From Stenotrophomonas sp. NA06056 (GTDB lineage Bacteria > Pseudomonadota > Gammaproteobacteria > Xanthomonadales > Xanthomonadaceae): a DNA stretch of 64,000 bases. The notes below the pieces were generated by a model. That model was not told the DNA's origin and did no database searches. It saw only the letters and a list, made by a program, of their open reading frames with translations. Each line of letters opens with the position of its first letter. Position 1 is the stretch's first letter. The position numbers were made by a program, and so were the translations under genes. Where the stretch lies: the NCBI RefSeq assembly GCF_013364355.1, contig NZ_CP054931.1:1178001-1242000 (forward strand). The letters run 5' to 3'. Positions 1 to 8,692 of the stretch are shown piece after piece.

Positions 1-248
1 TTGTGGACGACACGGTGCCGCCGACGTTCATCGCCCAGGCCACGGATGATCCCACTGATGACGTGCGCGAATCACTGGCCTACTACCAGGCATTGATCGA
101 TGCCGGCGTGCCGGTGGAAATGCACCTGTTTGCACGCGGCGGCCACGCGTTCGGGGTGCGCATGAAGGACGCGCCGGTGGCTGCGTGGACAGGCTTGGCC
201 GAGCGTTGGATGCAGGACATCGGCATGCTGCCGAAACGCCCGTTGTAG
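1..248 (+). CDS. alpha/beta hydrolase, C-terminal fragment
   Basis: Only the last 81 or so codons are in the window; the gene starts to the left. The visible part looks like the end of an esterase of the acetylxylan-esterase/BD-FAE type: an Asp-containing ATDD segment after strand PTFIAQ (likely the acid residue), a YYQALIDAGVPVEMHLF segment, and GGHAFG carrying the likely catalytic His. The nucleophile is outside the window, so substrate cannot be judged. The stop codon lies inside the left arm of a GTAG palindrome that may also end transcription of this gene and of the convergent permease. Confidence 0.7.
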   Translation, partial: VDDTVPPTFIAQATDDPTDDVRESLAYYQALIDAGVPVEMHLFARGGHAFGVRMKDAPVAAWTGLAERWMQDIGMLPKRPL

Positions 249-302
249 AGCCGAGCCGATGCCCGGCTGCCTGCGCGAAGCCGAGCGCAGGCTCGGCTCT
301 AC
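245..302. repeat. GTAG palindrome (SMAG-type repeat)
   Basis: The 13-bp arm GTAGAGCCGAGCC at 245-257 is matched by its exact reverse complement at 290-302, with imperfect pairing between. GTAG-headed palindromes are a known Stenotrophomonas repeat class. It lies between two convergent genes, overlaps both stop codons, and could act as a bidirectional terminator. A close relative sits at 35822-35890. Confidence 0.75.
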
Positions 303-1750
303 AGCGTCAACTGGCCTTTCCAGAACGCCACCAGCGTAGCGATTGCCACCACCACAATCGCGCCGAACAGCACCCATTCCCAATGCGTGAAAACCCGCTC
401 GCCGCGCTGGCGCCGAGTCAACGCGTACAGCACCACGCCCGGCACATACAGCAGTACCGACAGCAGCAGGTTGTCCAGGCCGCCGGCATACACCAGCCAC
501 AGCGCATAGGCGCTGGCCAGCAGCGCGACGATGAAATCCCGCCAGCGCGCACTGGCCGCGCCGGTGTAGGCCTCGCCCTGCCAGGCCAGCTTCACGCCGA
601 ATGCGCTGGACAGGAAGTACGGCACCAGGCTCATCGACGCCGCCAGCAGCACCAGGCTGGTGTAGCTGCCCGAATTGAACAGCACCAGCAGCAGGAACAG
701 CTGGATCAGGCCGTTGCTCAACCACAGCGCATTGGTGGGCACGCCGCGCGCGTTCTCGCGTCCGAGAAAGGCCGGCATCGTGCCATCGCCAGCGGCGGCA
801 AACAGCACTTCGGCACACAGCAGCACCCACGCCAGCAGCGCGCCCAGCACCGAGATGATCGAGCCGATGATGATCACCGTCGCGCCCCATTCGCCCACGA
901 TCGCGCGCAGCACATAGGCCATCGACGGATTGGGCAGGCCCGCCAGTTCGGCCTGCGACAGCACGCCCATCGACAACAGGCTGACCAGCACCAGCAGCAG
1001 CCATACGCCGATGAAGCCGATCACCGTGGCGCGGCCGACATCGGCGCGGCGCGCGGCCCGCCGCGAGTAGATGCTGGCGCCCTCGATGCCGATGAACACC
1101 CACACGGTGACCAGCATCATCCCGCGTAGCTGCTGGCCCATGTCCCCCAGCGCGGGAACGCCGAAGAAGTCGGCGCGGAACACGTCCATGCGGAACGCAC
1201 CGGCCGCCAACACCAGGAACAGCGCGATCGGCACCAGCTTGGCCACGGTGACCAGGCCATTGATGATCGCGGCGGTGCGCAGGCCGCGCAGTACCAGCAA
1301 GTGAACGGTCCACAGCAGCAGGGATGATGCGGCGATGGCGGCGGGCGTATTGCCTTCACCGAACACTGGCGCGAAGTGGCCGAGACCGCTGAAGATCAGC
1401 ACGAAGAAACTGGCGTTGCCGAGCACCGAAGCGACCCAGTAGCCCCAGGCCGCAGAGAATCCGATGTAGTTGCCGAAACCTGCGCGCGCATACGCGTAGA
1501 TTCCGGTGTCCAGGTCGGGGCGACGGTTGGCCAAGGCCTGGAACACGAAGGCCAGCATCAGCATCCCCGCACCGCTCACTGCCCAGCCGATCAGTGCGGC
1601 GGCCGGGCCGGCGCTGCGCGCCACGTTCTGCGGCAGCGAGAAGATGCCGGCGCCGACCATCGAGCCGACCACCAGTGCGGTCAGTGCGGCCAGACCAAGG
1701 CGTTGGTTGGAAGGAGGCATCACGCGCGCCGCAGCTGTCGGGGTACCCAT
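299..1750 (-). CDS. APC-family amino acid permease, probably basic amino acid/polyamine antiporter
   Basis: This 483-aa integral inner-membrane protein has about 12-13 hydrophobic segments. The first helix carries GSMVGAGIFSLPQNVA, the glycine-rich signature of the APC superfamily, and it most resembles the ArcD/LysI-type arginine-ornithine or lysine exchangers. No arginine deiminase genes are visible, so the substrate is inferred only from family. The ATG at 1750 has no clear ribosome binding site; an internal ATG at 1720 (MPPSNQ) is an alternative. The start is only about 20 bp beyond the terminator of the receptor gene upstream, so any promoter of its own must overlap that terminator, or it depends on readthrough. 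Confidence 0.8.
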   Translation of the reverse strand: MGTPTAAARVMPPSNQRLGLAALTALVVGSMVGAGIFSLPQNVARSAGPAAALIGWAVSGAGMLMLAFVFQALANRRPDLDTGIYAYARAGFGNYIGFSAAWGYWVASVLGNASFFVLIFSGLGHFAPVFGEGNTPAAIAASSLLLWTVHLLVLRGLRTAAIINGLVTVAKLVPIALFLVLAAGAFRMDVFRADFFGVPALGDMGQQLRGMMLVTVWVFIGIEGASIYSRRAARRADVGRATVIGFIGVWLLLVLVSLLSMGVLSQAELAGLPNPSMAYVLRAIVGEWGATVIIIGSIISVLGALLAWVLLCAEVLFAAAGDGTMPAFLGRENARGVPTNALWLSNGLIQLFLLLVLFNSGSYTSLVLLAASMSLVPYFLSSAFGVKLAWQGEAYTGAASARWRDFIVALLASAYALWLVYAGGLDNLLLSVLLYVPGVVLYALTRRQRGERVFTHWEWVLFGAIVVVAIATLVAFWKGQLTL

Positions 1751-1770
1751 GATGGACGCTGTCGCGTGCG

Positions 1771-1809
1771 GAAAAAAGCAAAGGCCCGGGCGAGAGCCCG
1801 GGCCTTTGC
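1771..1809 (-). terminator. intrinsic terminator of the TonB-dependent receptor gene
   Basis: A perfect stem (GCAAAGGCCCGGGC, 1778-1791, with its complement at 1796-1809) is followed on the minus strand by six T residues (1772-1777). It lies 20 bp after the receptor stop codon. Confidence 0.85.
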
Positions 1810-1828
1810 AGGTGAAGCGGCAGCCGTA

Positions 1829-4621
1829 TTACTTGAAGGTGTACTTGAAACCGACGGTGTAGTAACGGCCCAGCGCACCGGAGAAGTGCATCGGGTTGTA
1901 GTTCACGCCGCCGTAGGTGGTCGGGTCGAGCGGGGCGATGCGGTCGAACACGTTCGCCACCGAGGCGTTGAGTTCGAACGAATCGTTGATGCTCCAGCGA
2001 CCGGACAGATCCATCGTGGTGAACGAGGAAATCTTCTTCACCGGCTCGCCATCGGCGTAGAAGGCCAGGTAATCGCCGCCACGCTTGTCCTTGTTCTCCA
2101 TCTTGCTGATGTAGTTGGCAACGGCGCTGACGCTCCACGGCCCCTGCTTCCAGGTGGTGCCGAAGTTCACCTTGTCCTTCGGCGTGCCGATGCAGTTGGT
2201 GACATCGCAGTTGCCGTGGGTACCCACGTAGTCAACCGTGTCGCCGCCTTCGGTCCGCTCGAACTTCAGGATGTGGCTCCACTGCAGGTCCAGCTCCAGC
2301 TGGCCCGGGCCGATATCGAAGGTCTGACGGATGTCGGTATCGATACCACGCACGCGTGAGGAGCTGGCATTCACGTAGGCGGTGTTGACCGCCAGAATGG
2401 TGCCGCTGTTGGGCACGCCATTGAGGTCGTTGCTGTCGCGCAGGACGTTGCCGGCGAGGATCGCCGCCGAGGTGCTGCCCTGCACGATTTCGTTGGTGCG
2501 CTTGATCTGCCAGGCATCGACGGTCATCGAGGTGGACGAGGTCGGCTGCAGCACGATGCCGACCGAGTAGCTCTTTGACTCTTCCGGCTTCAGCAGCTTG
2601 TTCGGCTTGGTGATGATCGCCACCGAGTTGGCGCCGCACTCTGCCGCATTGTTGCCGCTGATCTGGCAACGAATCGGGTCGACCGCGGTGGAGAAGGCGG
2701 CGAGGCCACCGTCACCATTCTCGGCCGGGTTCGGCGCGCGGAAACCTTCGGCGTAGCTGGCACGCAGGGCGATCCAGTCGGCCGGGGTCCACTTCACGCC
2801 CAGCTTCGGCGTGGCCTTGCCTTCACCGCTCTCGTACTTGTCATAACGCATCGCTGCCGACAGCTCCAACTGCTCCAGCACCGGTGCGGACAGTTCGACG
2901 TAGCCGGCGTACACGTTCTGGGTGCCGTCGTAGGCCGAATAGCCCAGGCCGATGATGTCGCCGGTGTCGGTGAAGGTCTGCGGGGTCAGGCTGTTGCTGG
3001 TCTTGCGCCATTCGGTGCCGAACGCCAGGCCCAGCGGGCCGCCCTTCAGGTCCATCAGGCTGCGCGACATGGTGAAGTCGAACATGTCCAGGCTGGACTT
3101 GGCGCGTGCGCTGATCATCGGCGAGATGAAGTCGTACAGCGCCTGCGAGTTCTGGCCGGCGTTGTCGCCGATGCGCCACACGCCGCCGGCGCAGTTCGGA
3201 TTGGCCAGCGCACAACGCACGTTGTCGTAGTTGAGGAAGCCGGTGCGCTTGTTGGTCAGGTCGGTGCCAGAGTGCAGGTAGGCGGTGTCGTAGCTCCAGT
3301 CACCCCAGTTGCCCTTTACGCCAACCAGGAAGCGGTTGAACTCGTTGGTGTTGTCGGTAACGCGAGGGCCGACATCCCAGGCCGAGTAGCGCAGGCGCAC
3401 CGGCGCACCGGTCGGGTTGTCCGGATGGGTGGCACCGAGCGTGGTGGCGCCCGAGCCGCTGTTGGCGTTGACCGGACCGCCGGGGTAGCCCCAGCCGCCA
3501 GATACGCCGGACGGCGTATTGCTGAAGATCGTCTGCTTCTTCGAGTAGCCGATCTCGGTGTAGACCTCGCCGCCTTCACCGAAGGCGAAGCTGGCGCGAC
3601 CGAACACGTTGACGTACTTCTCTTCCGGAATCAGGTCGCGGTACTGCTGCGCCGGATCGAACAGGCAGCCGTCGGCGGCGATGCTGGCCGGGGTCTGGCC
3701 ACCGATGGTGGTCAGGCCCGCGCAGCCAGGCAGCGGAACCAGGTGGCCGGTGGCATCCAGGTAGGAACCGTTCGGGCCGGAACCGCCCGAGGTGCCGCCA
3801 CGGGTGTACGCGCCGCCCAGGAACTGTGCGGTCTTGTCATAGCCCCACTGACGGGTATCGCCGGTGCCGATCCACTTGCGGTTCTTGCGGTCGCTGATCT
3901 TGATAGCGTCGGTCTTGCCGACGTCCAGGCTGAAGAACGCGTTCCAGCCATCGCTGGCAAGGTCGCCGGTACCGGCGGTCAGGGTGGCCTTCTTGGCGTC
4001 GCCATCGCTATCGCCGGACAAGCCGTAGGAGCCACGCAGAATCACGCCCTGGAAGTCGCTGCGCAGGATGATGTTGACCACGCCGGCGATGGCATCGGAG
4101 CCATAGATCGCCGAGGCGCCGTCCTTCAGCACTTCAACGCGTTCGACAGCGTCGAGGGGAATGGTGCTGAGGTCGGTGAACACCTTCTGGCCGTCATCGG
4201 CCAGGCCATAGGTGGCCATGCGGCGGCCGTTCAACAGCACCAGCGTCGAACCAGCACCGAGGCCGCGCAGCGAAATGCCGGCGCCGCCACCGGCGAAGCC
4301 GTTGCCGAAGGTCTTGGGAATGGAGCCAGCACCGTCAGCGGTGATGGTCTGCAGGTACTCGGCCAGCGAGGTCTTGCCGGTGCGATCGATTTCCTGGCGG
4401 GTCACCACCTGCACCGGCGACGGTGTCTCGGTGTTGGTGCGCGGGATGTTCGAACCGGTAACGGTGATCCGGTCAAGGTTGGTGGCCTGTTCCTGCGCGA
4501 ATGCAGAGGAAGAAGCCACGGCGCCGGCCAGCAGCAGGGCGCCGCCGGTGAGGATATGGGTGATGGACGATGCCAGGGTGTTGCGGCGGCGGCTGGCGGG
4601 CCGTTGGATCGGGTGTTTCAC
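1829..4621 (-). CDS. TonB-dependent outer membrane receptor
   Basis: The 930-aa product is an outer-membrane active transporter. It begins with a signal peptide (about residues 1-42, ending SSSAFA), followed by a TonB-box-like LDRITVTGS. A plug domain follows, with the typical ISLRGLGAGSTLVLLNGRR and VERVEVLKDGASAIYGSDAI segments. A large beta-barrel ends in the aromatic terminus YTVGFKYTFK expected for Bam recognition. There is no CarboxypepD-like or STN extension. The GTG start at 4621 is supported by AGGAGA six to seven bases upstream. The tonB gene lies directly upstream in the same direction, so the pair probably works together. The ligand cannot be told from sequence. Confidence 0.9.
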   Translation of the reverse strand: MKHPIQRPASRRRNTLASSITHILTGGALLLAGAVASSSAFAQEQATNLDRITVTGSNIPRTNTETPSPVQVVTRQEIDRTGKTSLAEYLQTITADGAGSIPKTFGNGFAGGGAGISLRGLGAGSTLVLLNGRRMATYGLADDGQKVFTDLSTIPLDAVERVEVLKDGASAIYGSDAIAGVVNIILRSDFQGVILRGSYGLSGDSDGDAKKATLTAGTGDLASDGWNAFFSLDVGKTDAIKISDRKNRKWIGTGDTRQWGYDKTAQFLGGAYTRGGTSGGSGPNGSYLDATGHLVPLPGCAGLTTIGGQTPASIAADGCLFDPAQQYRDLIPEEKYVNVFGRASFAFGEGGEVYTEIGYSKKQTIFSNTPSGVSGGWGYPGGPVNANSGSGATTLGATHPDNPTGAPVRLRYSAWDVGPRVTDNTNEFNRFLVGVKGNWGDWSYDTAYLHSGTDLTNKRTGFLNYDNVRCALANPNCAGGVWRIGDNAGQNSQALYDFISPMISARAKSSLDMFDFTMSRSLMDLKGGPLGLAFGTEWRKTSNSLTPQTFTDTGDIIGLGYSAYDGTQNVYAGYVELSAPVLEQLELSAAMRYDKYESGEGKATPKLGVKWTPADWIALRASYAEGFRAPNPAENGDGGLAAFSTAVDPIRCQISGNNAAECGANSVAIITKPNKLLKPEESKSYSVGIVLQPTSSTSMTVDAWQIKRTNEIVQGSTSAAILAGNVLRDSNDLNGVPNSGTILAVNTAYVNASSSRVRGIDTDIRQTFDIGPGQLELDLQWSHILKFERTEGGDTVDYVGTHGNCDVTNCIGTPKDKVNFGTTWKQGPWSVSAVANYISKMENKDKRGGDYLAFYADGEPVKKISSFTTMDLSGRWSINDSFELNASVANVFDRIAPLDPTTYGGVNYNPMHFSGALGRYYTVGFKYTFK

Positions 4622-4836
4622 AGCTTCTCTCCTGACTGGAAAACTCGAGCATTGAGGGCTGTCTCCGGTGTGTCCCGGGACGCGTCAATCTAGGTTTCCA
4701 GCAGGTGACGAAGGTGTGAAGTTTTACTAAATTCGTAACGGATTTCCAACGAAGTTCAAATAACCGGGCAGATTGGCCCTGTCCCGCCCCGTTCGCCGTT
4801 GCTGCCGGCCCGGCAGGTGCCGGGCCGGCCCATGGG
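4622..4836. promoter_or_regulatory. intergenic region upstream of the receptor gene
   Basis: This 215-bp gap separates tonB from the receptor gene and should hold the receptor promoter. An AT-richer stretch at about 4715-4765 stands out. A GC-rich hairpin at about 4805-4829 just after the tonB stop lacks a T run, so termination there is doubtful. Confidence 0.4.
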
Positions 4837-5487
4837 TCAATCGGGCAGGGAGAACTGCACCGGCACCATGCCGATGGCCGGAACGGCCATGCCGTCACGT
4901 TCGGCCGGCACGAACCGCCAGTGGCGCAGCACCTGCTGACGGGCGGCCTGGTCCAGGCTGCGCGAGCCGCTGCTGCGTTCGATGCTGACGTTCACCGGCT
5001 GGCCACTGGGGTCCACTTCCACCCGCAGCAGCACCGTGCCCTGCTCGTGATTGCGCAGGGCCTGGATCGGGTAGCTCGGCGGCGGGTTGCTGCGGTACTG
5101 CAGCTGGGCACCCGCCAGCGGCGTGGACGGGGCGATCGTCGGCACAGCCTGCACCGCTGTCGGCTCGGCCGCCGGCAGGATGATGCCCTGGGCCTCCTCG
5201 ACGGTCGCAGTGGCTGGAGGCAGGGTCGGTGCGACCGGGACAGCCTGCTGCTTCTGCACCACCTCCACCTTTTCCGGCTTGATGGGCGGCGGTGGCAGCG
5301 GTTTCGGCTCTTCCTTGGGCAGCAGCGTCACCGTGGTTGCGTCGCGCGGCAGCGCGGTGACCGCCTGGTAGGTCGCCGGGATCAGCAACAGCAGAAACGC
5401 GAGCAGATGCAGGGCGATGGCCGCACTCCAGGCGGCAACGCGGGCGGGATCGAAGTGCAGGGGTACTACGGGATACGTACGAACCAT
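4837..5487 (-). CDS. tonB: TonB family energy transducer
   Basis: The 216-aa protein couples the inner-membrane proton motive force to outer-membrane receptors. It shows a single N-terminal transmembrane anchor (about residues 17-37), a proline/lysine-rich periplasmic spacer (KEEPKPLPPPPIKPEK), and a C-terminal TonB domain with YPIQALRNHEQGTVLLRVEV and the terminal region LRHWRFVPA. I chose the ATG at 5487 over an in-frame ATG 33 bp upstream because GGAGG stands six bases before it. No exbB or exbD genes are nearby, so those partners are elsewhere. It lies upstream of and co-directional with a receptor gene. Confidence 0.85.
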   Translation of the reverse strand: MVRTYPVVPLHFDPARVAAWSAAIALHLLAFLLLLIPATYQAVTALPRDATTVTLLPKEEPKPLPPPPIKPEKVEVVQKQQAVPVAPTLPPATATVEEAQGIILPAAEPTAVQAVPTIAPSTPLAGAQLQYRSNPPPSYPIQALRNHEQGTVLLRVEVDPSGQPVNVSIERSSGSRSLDQAARQQVLRHWRFVPAERDGMAVPAIGMVPVQFSLPD

Positions 5488-5661
5488 GGTCCACCTCCAT
5501 GCCAGTGTCGAAGTCCTCAACGCACCAGGGCCGCCATCGGGGTTGCCGCACGCGGCTGGCAGTCAATCATTAGCGCGCGGACTCCACCACTGCCTAGAGG
5601 CAGGGGCGACAGCATTGAGCTGGCCTTCATGTACAGGGCGAGCCCGCCGGCAGCGGAAACG

Positions 5662-5687
5662 AAAACGGCGCCCCGGAGGGCGCCGTT
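5662..5687 (-). terminator. intrinsic terminator of the SIMPL-domain gene
   Basis: The stem AACGGCGCCC/GGGCGCCGTT (5664-5673 and 5678-5687) has a four-base loop and runs into a short T tract on the minus strand. Confidence 0.7.
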
Positions 5688-5706
5688 GAGGAGGCTGGAC
5701 GGGGCC

Positions 5707-6444
5707 TCAGCGGCCCAGTTCGAACACCACGTCCAGGTTGACCGAGACGGTCGATTCGCCCGGGGCGACCGGGGTGGCCTTGTCCATCGCCGCGCCCGCT
5801 GCCATCGATCGCATCATCATCGGCGGGCGGAAACCGCCACCGGAATTTTCGGAGATGCTGACAATGCGGCGCACCTGCAGGCCAAGCGACTTCGCGTAGG
5901 TCTGGGCGCGGGCCTGGGCCTTCTTCAGTGCCGCCAAGCGGGCTTCGTCATAGACCGGTTCGGGCTGGTCGATCTCGAACTGCGGGCCGTTGATCTGGTT
6001 GGCGCCCTGTGCGGCCAGCGCATCCAGCACCTTGCCGAGCTTGGCGATGTCGCGGACCTTCAGGCTGACGGTGTTGCTGGCCTGGTAGCCGGTGATCTTC
6101 GGCGCTTCGTTGTCGGCATAGCGGTACTGCGGGTTGAGGCTGACGCCGCTGGTCTGCACGTCGCGCTCGGCGATGCCGGCGGCCTTGATCGCGGCCAGTA
6201 CCTTGTCCATCTGCTGGGCGTTCTGGCGCATGGCGCTGTTGCCGTCGGCGGCCTGGGTGACCACGCCGGCCGACAGGGTGGCGACGTCCGGCACGCGGGT
6301 CGCTTCGGCGTTGGCCGAGATGTTCAGCAGTGTGCCTTCGGCCGCGGCGGCGATCGACGGCGACGACGGGTCGGCATGGGCGGTCATCGAAGCTCCAAGA
6401 GCGAGGGACAGGGCAAGCAGCAGCGGGGTGGCGGTGCGGCGCAT
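5707..6444 (-). CDS. SIMPL domain-containing (DUF541) periplasmic protein
   Basis: The 245-aa secreted protein starts with a clear signal peptide (MRRTATPLLLALSLALG, cleavage near AHA-DP). The rest is one SIMPL/DUF541 domain: an early NISANAEATRVPDVATLSAGV strand pair, the conserved VQTSGVSLNPQY segment, and a late AQTYAKSLGLQVRRIVSI segment. Members are oligomeric periplasmic or outer-membrane proteins with no settled biochemical function; E. coli YggE has been linked to oxidative stress tolerance. It is transcribed away from maf. Confidence 0.85.
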   Translation of the reverse strand: MRRTATPLLLALSLALGASMTAHADPSSPSIAAAAEGTLLNISANAEATRVPDVATLSAGVVTQAADGNSAMRQNAQQMDKVLAAIKAAGIAERDVQTSGVSLNPQYRYADNEAPKITGYQASNTVSLKVRDIAKLGKVLDALAAQGANQINGPQFEIDQPEPVYDEARLAALKKAQARAQTYAKSLGLQVRRIVSISENSGGGFRPPMMMRSMAAGAAMDKATPVAPGESTVSVNLDVVFELGR

Positions 6445-6573
6445 GGGATCTCCTTGTTGTGGCGTGAGGGTGGTGTCGTAGCGATGAACGCGCTGTGAGT
6501 CCGTTCGGGGTTGCAGGCGCCAGGGAAGGATTGTCCGACGATTCAGGTACCGGCGTCAGGTTATGCTGTGTCG

Positions 6574-7182
6574 ATGCTCTATCTTGCTTCCCGCTCCCCC
6601 CGACGCAACCAGCTGCTGGCCCGACTCGGACGCCCTTTCCAGGCTTTGGACCTGGAGGTTGTCGAGCAGCGCGCGGCCTCTGAAAGTGCCCAGGACTATG
6701 TCTGCCGGGTCGCCGCCGACAAGGCGCGCGCCGGCCTGGCACGGGTGCTGGCCGATGACCCGCAGGCGCGGGTGCTGGGCTCGGATACCGAAGTGGTGCT
6801 CGATGGCGAAGTCTTCGGCAAGCCGACCGACGCCGCCGACGCGCGGGCGATGCTGGCGCGGCTGGCCGGGCGCACCCACCAGGTGATGACCGCCGTGGTG
6901 GTGGTCGACGCGCAGGGGCTGGACAGCGAACTGGTCGTTTCCGAGGTCACCTTCGCTGCGATCGATGCGGCCGAGATCGCCGCCTATGTCGCCACCGGCG
7001 AGCCGCTGGACAAGGCGGGCGCCTATGCCATCCAGGGCGGCGCCGAGCGCTGGATCGAACACCTTTCCGGCAGCTACTCCGGTGTCATGGGGCTGCCGCT
7101 GCTGCATACCGATCGTCTGCTGGCCCGCTGCGGCGTGCTGGCCCAAACTGCTGATGCCGCCAGGGAGGCTGCCGATGTCTGA
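6574..7182 (+). CDS. Maf-type nucleoside triphosphate pyrophosphatase (YhdE family)
   Basis: The 202-aa cytoplasmic enzyme hydrolyses non-canonical or excess nucleoside triphosphates; YhdE-type members prefer dTTP/UTP. Visible motifs are the N-terminal [10 protein letters not shown] loop, [17 protein letters not shown] with the catalytic Asp, [11 protein letters not shown], and [20 protein letters not shown] followed by [12 protein letters not shown]. Its order with rng, yhdP and tldD matches that in enterobacteria. The start at 6574 begins exactly at the family N-terminus; a TATGCT box ends only six bases upstream, so the transcript may be leaderless. Its last 8 bp overlap the start of rng. 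Confidence 0.9.
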   Translation: MLYLASRSPRRNQLLARLGRPFQALDLEVVEQRAASESAQDYVCRVAADKARAGLARVLADDPQARVLGSDTEVVLDGEVFGKPTDAADARAMLARLAGRTHQVMTAVVVVDAQGLDSELVVSEVTFAAIDAAEIAAYVATGEPLDKAGAYAIQGGAERWIEHLSGSYSGVMGLPLLHTDRLLARCGVLAQTADAAREAADV

Positions 7183-8662
7183 GGAAATCCTGGTCAATGT
7201 GACCCCGCGCGAAACCCGGGTCGCGGTGATCGAGAACGGCATGCTGCAGGAACTGCACATCGAGCGCGGTTGGCGCCGGGGTGTGGTCGGCAACATCTAC
7301 AAGGGCAAGGTGCAGCGGGTCATGCCGGGCATGCAGGCGGCATTCGTCGAAGTGGGGCTGGAGCGCGCCGCGTTCCTGCACGCCAACGACGTGGTGCGGC
7401 CAGCCCCGGTGGCCAGCGCCGATACCGAGAACACGACCCTGCCGCCGCCGTCCAGCGTGCCGATCGTTGAGCTGCTGCGCGACGGCCAGGACATCGTGGT
7501 GCAGGTGGTGAAGGATCCGATCGGGACCAAGGGCGCACGCCTGACCACCCAGATCAGCATTCCCTCGCGCTACATGGTGCTGCTGCCGCAGTCGAAGGTG
7601 GTGGGCGTGTCGGCACGCATCGAGGACGAAGGCGAGCGCGCGCGGCTGAAGGCGCTGGTGACCGAACTGTCGGCCCAGCATGGTGGCTACGGCTACATCG
7701 TGCGCACCAATGCCGAGGGCCAGCCGGCCGAGGCCATCGCCGAAGACATCGCCTACCTGTCACGGGTGTGGAACGTGGTCGAGCGCCGCGGCCGCGAGGC
7801 GGCGTCGTGCAGCAACATCTATGAAGACCTGAGCCTGCCGCTGCGCTCGGTGCGCGACCTGATCCGCAAGGACGTGGACAAGGTGAAGGTGGACTCGAAG
7901 GAGACCTTCGCCCAGCTGCAGGCCTTCGTGGCCAAGTACATGCCGGTGCTGGCCGAGAAGATCGAGCTGTACAGCGGCGACCGTCCCATCTTCGACATGT
8001 TCGGGGTCGAGGACGAGATCGGCCGTGCGCTGGACAAGCAGGTGCCGCTGAAGTCCGGTGGCTACCTGGTGATCGACCAGACCGAGGCGATGACCACCAT
8101 CGATGTGAACACCGGTTCCTTCCTGGGCCAGCGCAACCTGGAAGAGACGGTGTTCCGCACCAACCTGGAAGCCGCACAGGCGGTGGCCAGGCAGCTGCGC
8201 CTGCGTAATCTGGGCGGCATCATCATCATCGACTTCATCGACATGGATGACGCCGAGCACCGCCGCCAGGTGCTGCGCACCCTGGAGAAGGCACTGGCCC
8301 GCGACCACGCCAAGACCACGGTGTACGACTTCTCGCCGCTGGGCCTGGTGGAAATGACCCGCAAGCGCACGGTGGAAAGCCTGGAGCGCCAGCTGTCGGA
8401 AACCTGCCCGCAGTGCAGTGGCCGCGGCACCATCAAGACCACCGAAACGGTGACCTACGAGATCTTCCGCGAGATCACCCGTGCGGTGCGCCAGTTCGAC
8501 GCCGCGCGCCTGCTGGTGATCGCCTCCAGCAAGGTGGTGGCGCGGATCACCGATGAGGAATCCACGGCCGTGGCCGAGCTGGAGGAGTTCCTCGGCAAGA
8601 GCATCCGCTTCCAGGCGGACGAGCAGTACCTGCAGGAGCAGTTCGATGTTGTCCTGCTCTGA
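7175..8662 (+). CDS. rng: ribonuclease G
   Basis: The 495-aa endoribonuclease takes part in 16S rRNA 5' end maturation and mRNA decay. It has an N-terminal S1 RNA-binding domain (about residues 35-130), then the RNase E/G catalytic core with metal-binding Asp residues in TTIDVNTG (about 304-312) and [10 protein letters not shown] (about 350). The zinc-link motif CPQCSGRG is near residue 410. It is about the same length as E. coli RNase G (489) and lacks the long RNase E scaffold. The start at 7175 has AGGGAGG upstream and overlaps maf by 8 bp, suggesting translational coupling. Confidence 0.95.
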   Translation: MSEEILVNVTPRETRVAVIENGMLQELHIERGWRRGVVGNIYKGKVQRVMPGMQAAFVEVGLERAAFLHANDVVRPAPVASADTENTTLPPPSSVPIVELLRDGQDIVVQVVKDPIGTKGARLTTQISIPSRYMVLLPQSKVVGVSARIEDEGERARLKALVTELSAQHGGYGYIVRTNAEGQPAEAIAEDIAYLSRVWNVVERRGREAASCSNIYEDLSLPLRSVRDLIRKDVDKVKVDSKETFAQLQAFVAKYMPVLAEKIELYSGDRPIFDMFGVEDEIGRALDKQVPLKSGGYLVIDQTEAMTTIDVNTGSFLGQRNLEETVFRTNLEAAQAVARQLRLRNLGGIIIIDFIDMDDAEHRRQVLRTLEKALARDHAKTTVYDFSPLGLVEMTRKRTVESLERQLSETCPQCSGRGTIKTTETVTYEIFREITRAVRQFDAARLLVIASSKVVARITDEESTAVAELEEFLGKSIRFQADEQYLQEQFDVVLL

Positions 8663-8692
8663 TCCAGGCCGACTGTCTCCCTTCGGTGGCCG

